A stretch of DNA of 12,831 nt from Candidatus Methanophagaceae archaeon (GTDB taxonomy: Archaea; Halobacteriota; Syntropharchaeia; Alkanophagales; Methanospirareceae), in the NCBI GenBank assembly GCA_013374505.1, contig QENJ01000085.1, forward strand, positions 1 to 12,831. The letters run 5' to 3'. Positions 6,004-12,491 of the stretch are shown here, piece after piece (position 1 is the first letter of the stretch; each line of letters opens with the position of its first letter). Both the position numbers and the translations under genes were made by a program. The notes under the pieces were generated by a model. The model searched no databases. It was not told where the DNA came from and saw only the letters and a list, made by a program, of their open reading frames with translations.

Positions 6004-7581
6004 CTATACCAACCCACCTACATCTAAGATGAGCGCAACCGTACCATCGCCGAGTATCGTTGCGCTTGTAAATTCTTTCCTACCCTTGAGCATCCCTTCC
6101 AATGGCTTGACTACTATCTCCTGCTGACCTATGTGTCTGTCAACCATAACCCCAAAGATTTTCTCGTTTCTTTCCACCACCACAACAGGACCGATCCTAT
6201 CCTCGTTTCCGGGGACGTCCAAAATGCTTTTCAGTCGTAGCAGCGGCAGGACATGTTCCCTATATCTAAATAGCTCTTTCCCTTCCACAGTTTTCAAATC
6301 CTTTTCGCCAACTGCTACTATTTCCCTGACGGAATCTAATGGAATGGCATAAATCTCGCTTTCTACACCAACAAGTAAAGATTTAATAATCGCGGTAGTC
6401 AACGGCAGACGAAGTTCAACGATTGTGCCCCTACCTTTTTCTGATGTTATTCTGACGCTTCCACCCAGCGATTTCACCTTTGATTCCACAACATCAAAGC
6501 CTACACCCCTGCCTGAAATATCCGTAATCTCTTTTGCCGTGCTCAGCCCCGGCTCACTCAAGAGTTCATAAACATCCGTGTCACTCATCCTAGATGCTTC
6601 ATAACTGGTTATAAATTTTCTTTCCACTGCTATACTTTTTAGCTCTTCTATATCCATTCCTCTGCCGTCATCCTCGACTGATACAACAACATGGTTCCCT
6701 TCTCTCATCGCACTCAATATAACCTTTCCTTTATCCTCTTTACCAGCCTTTTTCCTATCTTCTGGTTTCTCTATTCCATGATCCACCGCATTACGCAGCA
6801 GGTGCAGTACTGCATCATTTATCTCATCAAGCACAAGACGGTCAAGTTCTATCTCCTTACCGGATACAACAAAATCTACTTCTTTCCCTGTTTTCCTGCT
6901 TAAATCCCTCACTGTTCTCGGAAACTTGTCAAATAGGTATCCAACTTGGAACATGCGCATCTCCATTACCCTGTCCTGTAGTTCTGATGTGTGCCGGTCT
7001 ATTGTGGCTGTTATCTCATTGAGCTCATGGCTGGCTTGTTTTGATGCTATCTGAAGAAGCCTCATCTTTGCTATCGCTAATTCTCCAACAAGGTTCTGCA
7101 ATGCCTGTATCTTTTCTATGCCTATCCGTATTGTAGGACCGACCCTTCCTGCCTCCTCCCTTTTCTTTCCTTTCGTAACGATTGATACGTCAAAACCTTC
7201 TTTTGTCGGCAGAATATAATCCAGTTTTTTGTACAGTGCTGTTAAATCACGCTCAACCGTTTTCCCGGATGCTACACTTTCGACAAGCGTTTCCAGGTTG
7301 TCAAGGCATTCTAACAAAACATCAACAGTTCCTTTCTCAATTTCAGTCCCTTTCCTCAGCATGTCAAGCACGCTCTCCATCTCATGCGATAGGTTTTCCA
7401 TCTCTGGATGTCCCATGGTGGCAGCCATGCTTTTCAATGTGTGCACCGCCCGGAACGTTTCCTTTAATGCGTCTGTGTTCTCGGGTTCCGTCTCCAACGT
7501 CAGCAGATTTATACTTATACATTGCAGATGCTCCCTTGACTCGTTTACGAACAGTTCCTTATATTTTGATACGTCAACCAT
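6004..7581 (-). CDS. cheA: chemotaxis histidine kinase CheA lacking the P2 domain
   Basis: CheA autophosphorylates in response to receptors and passes phosphate to CheY and CheB. Domains in order: P1/HPt (about 1-105) with phospho-acceptor H47 in FRAVHTLKSMAATMG; a linker of only about 45 residues; P3 dimerisation (about 150-215, GIEKIQALQNLVGELAIAKM); P4 ATPase (about 215-395) with the N box HLLRNAVDHGIE, G1 VEDDGRGMD and G2 ISGRGVGFDVV; and P5 CheW-like (about 395-525, IPLDSVREIV...GDGTVALILDVGGLV). No P2 (CheY/CheB docking) domain fits between P1 and P3, which explains the modest length of 525 aa. An in-frame stop just upstream fixes the ATG at 7581. There is no SD, so initiation may be weak or leaderless. 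cheB ends 96 nt upstream, and the gap holds T-runs and a palindrome. Confidence 0.96.
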   Translation of the reverse strand: MVDVSKYKELFVNESREHLQCISINLLTLETEPENTDALKETFRAVHTLKSMAATMGHPEMENLSHEMESVLDMLRKGTEIEKGTVDVLLECLDNLETLVESVASGKTVERDLTALYKKLDYILPTKEGFDVSIVTKGKKREEAGRVGPTIRIGIEKIQALQNLVGELAIAKMRLLQIASKQASHELNEITATIDRHTSELQDRVMEMRMFQVGYLFDKFPRTVRDLSRKTGKEVDFVVSGKEIELDRLVLDEINDAVLHLLRNAVDHGIEKPEDRKKAGKEDKGKVILSAMREGNHVVVSVEDDGRGMDIEELKSIAVERKFITSYEASRMSDTDVYELLSEPGLSTAKEITDISGRGVGFDVVESKVKSLGGSVRITSEKGRGTIVELRLPLTTAIIKSLLVGVESEIYAIPLDSVREIVAVGEKDLKTVEGKELFRYREHVLPLLRLKSILDVPGNEDRIGPVVVVERNEKIFGVMVDRHIGQQEIVVKPLEGMLKGRKEFTSATILGDGTVALILDVGGLV

Positions 7582-7649
7582 TTTTTACGCTATCGTAATT
7601 AAAAAGAAAGCTTTACCAAAGAAACTATTGTTTTTTCTTTTAGCACAGG

Positions 7650-7673
7650 TTTTCTTTTTTCGAAAAAAGAAAA
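7650..7673. terminator. 24-bp perfect AT-rich palindrome with T-runs between cheB and cheA
   Basis: TTTTCTTTTTT, then CG, then AAAAAAGAAAA form a perfect palindrome directly after the cheB stop (7678). Read on the minus strand, the stop is followed by CACTTTTTCTTTTTTCG. Oligo-T runs of this kind terminate transcription in archaea, so partial termination between cheB and cheA is plausible. A dyad-binding site is the alternative. The rest of the 96-nt gap is also A/T-tract rich with no gene. Confidence 0.45.
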
Positions 7674-7677
7674 AGTG

Positions 7678-8697
7678 TTACATCCTCCTCATTATTTCAT
7701 CCACAATATCCGGCAGTGCTGCAACCTTGTCCACAGCACCCACCTCTATTGCTGCCTTCGGCATGCCAAATATAACACTTGTGAGCTCATCCTGCACAAT
7801 AGTCTTCCCCCCTCGTCCCCTTATTGCCTTCATACCCTCTGCACCGTCTTTCCCCATACCACTGAGCAGCACGCCAATAGCCTTGTCATTATATGCTTCT
7901 GCTGCTGATTTCATTGCTACATCTATGCTTGGTCTCATCCGGTTCACCTTTGGTCGCTTATTTAATTCTATCCTACCGTTTTTTACAACTGTATGATAAC
8001 CAGATGGTGCAATGAATACATGACCTGGTTTTATAACATCATTATCTTCCGCTTCTTTCAATGTGATAGAAGTCTGCCAGCTCAGTCGTTCAGAAAAGCT
8101 TTTCGTGAAGCCAACTGGCAGGTGCTGAACAATCAAAACTGCTAAGGGGAATGTTCTGTGCAGTTTCGGTATGATTTCTGATAGTGCATGAGGTCCTCCT
8201 GTTGACGCACCAATAATCATAACTTTTTTGTCTGTTTTCGGTGGTGTTAACAGTTTTTCTATCAATCTTCTTTCCACCACCTTGAAAAATATCTTTTTTA
8301 CATTCACGGTTGAGGCAGCCCGGACCTTGCTTATCAGTTCATCTTTCACCTCTTCTATGTCCAAAGAGATAGTCTTGCTGGGTTTTGATACGAAATCCAC
8401 AGCACCGTACTCAATGGATTTTACGGCAAGGTCCGCTTCTATTTTGCCCATTGCCGTGAGCATCACCACAGGTACCGGAGTTTTCGACATTATACAACTC
8501 AAAGCAGTCAATCCATCCATCCTCGGCATCTCTATGTCCATGGTTACAACATCAGGCCTGAGTTTTTCTGCCTTCTCTACTGCATCCATGCCGTCTCTGG
8601 CAGTGCCAACTACTCGTATGTCCAACGCTGAGTCCAGCATTTCTGATATCATCTGCCTCATCAGTGACGAGTCATCCACTACCAGCACATTTATCAT
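7678..8697 (-). CDS. cheB: chemotaxis response regulator protein-glutamate methylesterase CheB
   Basis: CheB removes methyl groups from (and deamidates) receptor glutamates when phosphorylated by CheA. The 339-aa protein has a receiver domain (1 to about 120) with acidic pocket D8/D9, phospho-acceptor D54 (VTMDIEMPRMDG), T81 and K105. A linker leads to the esterase domain (about 155-339) with the catalytic triad S165 (IGASTGGPH), H192 (VQHLPVGFT) and D284 (SGMGKDGAEGM), nearly the same positions as the well-studied E. coli enzyme. The ATG at 8697 was chosen: it starts the receiver fold (MINVLVVDDSS) and has a GGGG SD 6 nt upstream. A longer frame to 8814 adds 39 residues of no known type. The 153 nt between this start and the cheX-like stop contains only unassigned small ORFs. 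Confidence 0.96.
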   Translation of the reverse strand: MINVLVVDDSSLMRQMISEMLDSALDIRVVGTARDGMDAVEKAEKLRPDVVTMDIEMPRMDGLTALSCIMSKTPVPVVMLTAMGKIEADLAVKSIEYGAVDFVSKPSKTISLDIEEVKDELISKVRAASTVNVKKIFFKVVERRLIEKLLTPPKTDKKVMIIGASTGGPHALSEIIPKLHRTFPLAVLIVQHLPVGFTKSFSERLSWQTSITLKEAEDNDVIKPGHVFIAPSGYHTVVKNGRIELNKRPKVNRMRPSIDVAMKSAAEAYNDKAIGVLLSGMGKDGAEGMKAIRGRGGKTIVQDELTSVIFGMPKAAIEVGAVDKVAALPDIVDEIMRRM

Positions 8698-8850
8698 TTT
8701 TAGCCCCTGGGATCCAACCGGAATTAATATTTCTGTCCGTATTCCACAGTTTTGATGAAGTCCTAAATATTCATATTTCCGTCTAAAACTATCAAAAAAA
8801 TCGAAGTGCCCCAATCCTTATACGTTCTTCCTGCATCTTGTATGGTTCCA

Positions 8851-9381
8851 TTACCCCCTCGCCTTCATCCTCAGCGTTCTTCTTAATTTCTTTACTGTCT
8901 CCTCCTCCAGCACAAAGTAAATTTCACCACACATGTTGCCACCAGTTTTTAGTTCTAAAACCAAATCCTCTGCTAACGGCAAAGATTTGAACTCGTCATA
9001 GCTAATTATGCGTGCAACCGAAGGAATGACTGTTGTACGACGGAAGAAAGTGACAGCCTCACTGAGTGGTGCCGAGATAATATTGGTCATCTCCTCCGCC
9101 ATATCTAAAACATGCTTCTCTAAAATCTCCGGGATCAAATCAGCATACATGCCTTCTGCAAGTCGGTGCACAATTTTAAATGGAAATATCATGTATATAC
9201 TTCCAACCAGGTCACTGCCCTCTCTTAACTCTATCCTGGATATAACAGAATCCTGCTCTGTTTTTAATTGCTGTGCAGTCTCGTAAATAGATAGCGATTC
9301 GATTTTGATCACTCTGCCAATAAAGAATTGCAAATAAATCAATGACTTTGAAGCGGCAGTCTTCAATATCTGCTCCAGCAT
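8851..9381 (-). CDS. CheC/CheX-type chemotaxis phosphatase-like protein
   Basis: The best supported reading is a CheY-P phosphatase of the CheC/CheX/FliY superfamily. Helix 86-107 carries D93-x3-E97-x2-N100 (LDMAEEMTNIISAPLSEAV), matching the D/S-x3-E-x2-N core of that family, and P120 follows within about 20 residues. There is one such motif, as in CheX, rather than two as in typical CheC. The rest alternates strands (GSIYMIFPFKIV, DLVLELKTGGNMCGEIYFVL), consistent with the CheX fold. Its place between cheY and cheB supports a role in adaptation or phosphate removal. The ATG at 9381 sits at the end of an A-run and has no SD. A TTG at 9419 with a well-placed SD (GGGGGTGG, 9425-9432) would be in frame if the run were one base longer, adding about 12 residues (MTETRAKEFEKK...). 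No clear second family explains it better. Confidence 0.7.
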   Translation of the reverse strand: MLEQILKTAASKSLIYLQFFIGRVIKIESLSIYETAQQLKTEQDSVISRIELREGSDLVGSIYMIFPFKIVHRLAEGMYADLIPEILEKHVLDMAEEMTNIISAPLSEAVTFFRRTTVIPSVARIISYDEFKSLPLAEDLVLELKTGGNMCGEIYFVLEEETVKKLRRTLRMKARG

Positions 9382-9424
9382 TTTTTTTTTTCGAATTCTT
9401 TTGCTCTTGTTTCAGTCAACTTTA

Positions 9425-9432
9425 CCACCCCC
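9425..9432 (-). promoter_or_regulatory. strong SD pointing to a TTG start for the cheX-like gene
   Basis: Minus-strand GGGGGTGG lies 5 nt above TTG (9417-9419) in the cheY / cheX-like gap. The frame from that TTG reads MTETRAKEFEKK and reaches the A11 run at 9381-9391, where it is off by one relative to the annotated gene. This site, rather than the SD-less ATG at 9381, probably marks the true initiation region. Confidence 0.45.
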
Positions 9433-9477
9433 AGTTATAACCCTGAGAATATACATAATTCTTGTATCCTGCATCAT

Positions 9478-9849
9478 TCAATACCCCTCCATAATTTCCT
9501 TTATCTTTTCTGTAATTTCCTCTTTCGAGAACGGTTTCGTGATATAGCCTTTTGCCCCCATATTCACCAAATCCACCAGTATATTCTTATCTTCCAACAC
9601 CGTAACCATCAATATCTTTGCCGCTGAGTCTTTATCCAGTATCGCCTGTGTCGCTGCCTTTCCCCCCATAGGCTCCATTACAACATCCATCAATACTACG
9701 TCTGGTTTGAGATTCATATACTTCCGAATAGCCTCTTCGCCATCTGCGGCTTCGTCAACTACTTCAAATCCCGCCTCGGCTAATATGCTACCAAGAACCG
9801 TCCTTATGTATGTGGAATCGTCCACTAACAATACTCTTACTTTTTTCAT
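9478..9849 (-). CDS. cheY: chemotaxis response regulator CheY (single receiver domain)
   Basis: A stand-alone receiver domain of 123 aa. Acidic pocket D10/D11 (LLVDDSTYIR), phospho-acceptor D55 (VVLMDVVM), T83 (MVTVLED) and K105 (YITKPFSKEE) are all present. Phosphorylated by CheA, it would act on the motor, in archaea through adaptor proteins. The loop after the Asp reads MEPMGG instead of the usual MPxMDG, so the Pro is shifted by one and the Asp lost. This is an unusual variant in the region that shapes partner binding. The start at 9849 lies 16 nt after the receptor stop, with a GAGGGGG SD about 11 nt upstream, so the two are probably co-transcribed. Confidence 0.95.
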   Translation of the reverse strand: MKKVRVLLVDDSTYIRTVLGSILAEAGFEVVDEAADGEEAIRKYMNLKPDVVLMDVVMEPMGGKAATQAILDKDSAAKILMVTVLEDKNILVDLVNMGAKGYITKPFSKEEITEKIKEIMEGY

Positions 9850-9865
9850 CTCTTATTTATCCCCC

Positions 9866-11470
9866 TCATTTTTTATCTCCTCTTAGCGCTTTTTTGGTGG
9901 TTTTATCCTCCACCGGTTCATCACTGAGTGTGAACCGTTCTACCACATCATGGAGTTCCGCGGCAATACCTACCAGCTCCTGCCCCGAAGTTGTGAGCTG
10001 TCCCATAACGAAGGTTAGCTCCTGAGCAGATACAGCAGATTCATCAGAACTTGCTGATGTTTCCTTTGCAATCTCTGACACCCCTTCCACCATCTTTACC
10101 ACCGATTCGATACTTGTCTTCTGCAGGGCTGCTGTTTCTGAAATAGCCCGCGCTGCATTTGTTGTCTGCTTCAGCGTGAATGTGATGTTATCAAGAGCCG
10201 CTGAGGTTTTAGCTCTTGCTTCTCTGCTTGCTGTCACACTTCCTCTAATTGTTTTCACTGCCTCTGATGTAGATACCGTTTCCTTCTGTACAGACTCTAC
10301 AAGTTCCGCAATCTCTCCCGCCGATTTTTTGCTGTCCACTGCAAGCCGGTGCACCTCTTCTGCAACCACAGCGAACCCTTTGCCTGCCTCACCTGCCCTT
10401 GCAGCTTCTATTGCAGCATTCGATGCAAGCAGGTTTGACTGGGATGCAATCCCCGTGATAACATCCAGTGCCTTAGAAATTTTCTCCGCTCTCTGCATCA
10501 AGGTCTCAACTGTTGCTGATGTCTCCTCTGCTACCTCTGCTACTCTCAGACAGGCTTTTACCGCCACACCCACTGTTTTAATACTTTTCTGGACACTCTC
10601 ATTCGCAGCAGATGCCGCCTCGTTCACTTCATCCACCCTCTCAGATACATCAGTAGCAGCCTTTGCAATCTGCTCAAGAGACAGGGATGCCACATCTATC
10701 TTCTCTGCCTGATCATGTGCACCCTTTGCTATCTGTTGCACTGATGCTGCCACCTGTGTTGTGGACATGCTCATCTCAGTACCCGAGGCTGCAATATCTT
10801 GAGCGGAATAAGCAACAGTATTGGCAGAATCCTTCACATGAGCAACAAGGGTGTTGAGGCTATCAATCATGTTGTTTATAGTGTCCTTTAGCTCCTGCAT
10901 TTCCCCTTTTGCATCTACCGTGATTTTTTGCGTGAGGTCACCAGCGGCTATTGCGGCGGCGACCTTCGCAATGTCTCTAACCTGAATTCTCAGGTTTGCC
11001 GCCAGCATGTTTACATTATCTGTCAGCTCCTTCCAGGTCTCCTCAATACCCGGCACTTCCACCTGTGCGTCTAGTTTACCCTCTACCCCTACTTCTCTTG
11101 CTACCCTTGATACTTCACTACCGATTAGATTGAGGCTATCAATCATCTTCGCTATCCTCTCACTTAAAATCGCCGATACAAAGGCAACAACTAGAAACAT
11201 AAAGGCTCGAATCAGATCAGAGATAATTTTCGTTTCCATACCAACAATAAAATGACTGAAGATGAGCAGCGATGCTAAAAAAATCGCTACGACTAAACCT
11301 TTTCTTCTCCACCATACCGATGCTAAGATAATCGGAATGTAAAAGAAGTGCGTAAAAACAACCTCGGTTAAAAGTACCACATGACCATAATAAGTGAGAA
11401 AACAGCAAATACCTAACAGGGCAGCTATTACGATAAATTTGTATTTCCCTTTTTGTTCTTGAACCATCAT
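9866..11470 (-). CDS. methyl-accepting chemotaxis protein, four-TM sensor, tandem HAMP
   Basis: A 534-aa receptor. Four membrane segments come first (about 11-31, 36-54, 58-77, 86-106; the second contains FFYIPIILASVWW), with only short loops and therefore no extracellular ligand domain. Signal input is probably in the membrane or through partners. Two HAMP-like units follow (about 118-165 and 166-208, including AAAIAAGDLTQKITVDAKGE). The long coiled-coil signalling domain has the conserved hairpin tip QSNLLASNAAIEAARAGEAG (344-363), then KGFAVVAEEVHRLA, which contacts CheA and CheW. No CheR-tethering pentapeptide is visible at the basic C-terminus. A GGGTGGT SD directly abuts the first ATG; the second ATG (11467) has better spacing and may be used. 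Its C-terminal half is closely related to the broken MCP beyond cheW, so the two are tandem paralogues flanking cheW. Confidence 0.93.
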   Translation of the reverse strand: MMVQEQKGKYKFIVIAALLGICCFLTYYGHVVLLTEVVFTHFFYIPIILASVWWRRKGLVVAIFLASLLIFSHFIVGMETKIISDLIRAFMFLVVAFVSAILSERIAKMIDSLNLIGSEVSRVAREVGVEGKLDAQVEVPGIEETWKELTDNVNMLAANLRIQVRDIAKVAAAIAAGDLTQKITVDAKGEMQELKDTINNMIDSLNTLVAHVKDSANTVAYSAQDIAASGTEMSMSTTQVAASVQQIAKGAHDQAEKIDVASLSLEQIAKAATDVSERVDEVNEAASAANESVQKSIKTVGVAVKACLRVAEVAEETSATVETLMQRAEKISKALDVITGIASQSNLLASNAAIEAARAGEAGKGFAVVAEEVHRLAVDSKKSAGEIAELVESVQKETVSTSEAVKTIRGSVTASREARAKTSAALDNITFTLKQTTNAARAISETAALQKTSIESVVKMVEGVSEIAKETSASSDESAVSAQELTFVMGQLTTSGQELVGIAAELHDVVERFTLSDEPVEDKTTKKALRGDKK

Positions 11471-11508
11471 ACCACCCTTTTTGTTCGCAGATAAATAATA
11501 GATAACAA

Positions 11509-11520
11509 ATTTATTTAAAC
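11509..11520 (-). promoter_or_regulatory. TATA-like box ahead of the MCP gene
   Basis: In the 66-nt cheW / MCP gap the minus strand reads GTTTAAATAAAT, centred about 45 nt above the receptor ATG. The gap is otherwise AT-rich and ends in the SD GGGTGGT. A promoter here would let the receptor and downstream che genes be expressed independently of cheW. Evidence is composition and spacing only. Confidence 0.35.
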
Positions 11521-11536
11521 ACTTTTAAGAAAACAT

Positions 11537-12031
11537 TTATTCCCGCGCCTCAAACTCCTTCAGTTCTTCTAAATCCGTCTTTGCCAACACTTGCTTCAGA
11601 TCGAGTAAGATGATAAGGCGGTTCTCAACCTTGCCCACACCCCACAGATACTCCTTAGAAATCTCTGTTGTAGCCATCTCAGGCGTTGCCTCAATATCAG
11701 ATACCGGAATCCTCAATACTTCTGTTGCTTCATCAACAAGCATGCCAACAGGCTTGTCCTCAAGCTCTGCTATAATTATCCTTGAATTCGCATCCATCTC
11801 CTTTGGCTCAAAACCAAACCTTTTCCTGAGGTTTATGACTGTGGATAGGCTGCCTCTGAGATTTATTATGCCCTCAATAAAGTCCGGAGTGTGGGGAACT
11901 CTTGTAATTGTTGTTATCCTTGCAATCTCCTTTATGTTCATCACATCCATGCCGAACTCTTCATCTCCCAGTCTGAAGATAACAAATGGTTTCGTCTCCT
12001 CAGCATCTGCAGCCGTTATTTCTTCTGGCAT
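11537..12031 (-). CDS. cheW: chemotaxis coupling protein CheW
   Basis: CheW is the SH3-like adaptor that couples receptors to the P5 domain of CheA. The 164-aa protein shows the family pattern: FVIFRLGDEEFGMDVMNIKE (16-35), TRVPHTPDFIEGIINLRGSL and VINLRKRFGF (canonical proteins have IDLR; here the Asp is Asn), then GMLVDEATEVLRI and LIILLDLKQVL. Short acidic extensions lie at both ends. The ATG at 12031 is preceded by GGAGTGA, 6 nt away, which overlaps the stop of the upstream MCP fragment (TGA 12038-12040). The gene was therefore built to be translated right after that receptor. Confidence 0.95.
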   Translation of the reverse strand: MPEEITAADAEETKPFVIFRLGDEEFGMDVMNIKEIARITTITRVPHTPDFIEGIINLRGSLSTVINLRKRFGFEPKEMDANSRIIIAELEDKPVGMLVDEATEVLRIPVSDIEATPEMATTEISKEYLWGVGKVENRLIILLDLKQVLAKTDLEELKEFEARE

Positions 12032-12037
12032 TTAATA

Positions 12038-12490
12038 TCACTCCCTTATTTTTAGCACTTTTTTGGCTGCTTTCGCCTCCACTGCTTCCCCACCAAGTTT
12101 GAATCTTGCTACTGCATCCTGGAGTTCTGCGGCAATGCCTACCAGCTCCTGACCTGAAGTTGTGAGTTCTTCCATAGCAGAGGTTAGTTCATGGGCAGAT
12201 GCAGAAGATTGCTCAGAACCAGCTGCTGTTTCCTCTGCAATCGTGGAAATCCCCTCCACCATCTTTACCACAGATTCAATACTTGTTTTCTGCTGGGCTG
12301 CTGCATCTGAAATCGCCAGGGCGGCATTGGCTGTCTGCTTCATTGTAAATGTGATGTTATCAAGAGCTGCTGATGATTTATCTGTTGCTTCTCCGCCCGC
12401 TGTCACACTTTCTGTCATTGTTTTCGCCGCCTCGGAAGCAGATACTGTCTCCTCCTGTATAGACTTCACAAGTTCTGCAATCTCATCTGC
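12038..12490 (-). pseudogene. C-terminal fragment of a second methyl-accepting chemotaxis protein
   Basis: About 150 codons of an MCP C-terminal arm on the minus strand, from ADEIAELVKSIQEETVSASE through ALDNITFTMKQTANAALA and TTSGQELVGIAAEL to the stop at 12038. It aligns without gaps to the same region of the receptor at 9866-11470 (from its residue about 384 on). Upstream of 12490 the frame meets a stop and the sequence is no longer minus-strand MCP. A GTG at 12469 could act as a start but would yield only a coiled-coil stub without tip, HAMP or membrane segments, so it is unlikely to be a real gene start. The stub ends right at the cheW SD. It is either a receptor broken by inversion or half of a misassembled gene. 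Confidence 0.85.
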
Positions 12491-12491
12491 T
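12483..12491. other. inversion junction with shared 9-base sequence
   Basis: TCATCTGCT at this point belongs to both reading directions. On the minus strand it is AGCAGATGA, coding SADE ahead of IAELVKS. On the plus strand it codes S-S-A ahead of QGIAASGTEM, matching SAQDIAASGTEM of the intact receptor. Coding direction flips exactly here. Confidence 0.7.

Noticed and set aside
5934..6017. GTG start for ridA inside the end of cheA
   Set aside because: It would place 28 polar residues before an evident signal peptide; the ATG at 5933 explains the sequence better.
7229..7996. 255-codon plus-strand frame across the cheA / cheB gap
   Set aside because: Ser/Thr/Phe-rich antisense of cheA and cheB; both opposite genes have full catalytic motifs.
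8698..8814. 39-residue N-terminal extension of CheB
   Set aside because: The receiver domain starts at MINVLVVDD, preceded by a GGGG SD. The extension is kept only as a low-interest finding.
9412..9477. 21-codon minus-strand ORF overlapping the cheY stop
   Set aside because: Too short to support and unrecognised; it ends at the SD/TTG region of the cheX-like gene, so it could at most be a coupling leader.
10176..10712. 178-codon plus-strand frame
   Set aside because: Antisense of the MCP coiled coil; Ser/Thr/Ala-rich mirror of Ala/Glu/Ser codons, no family resemblance.
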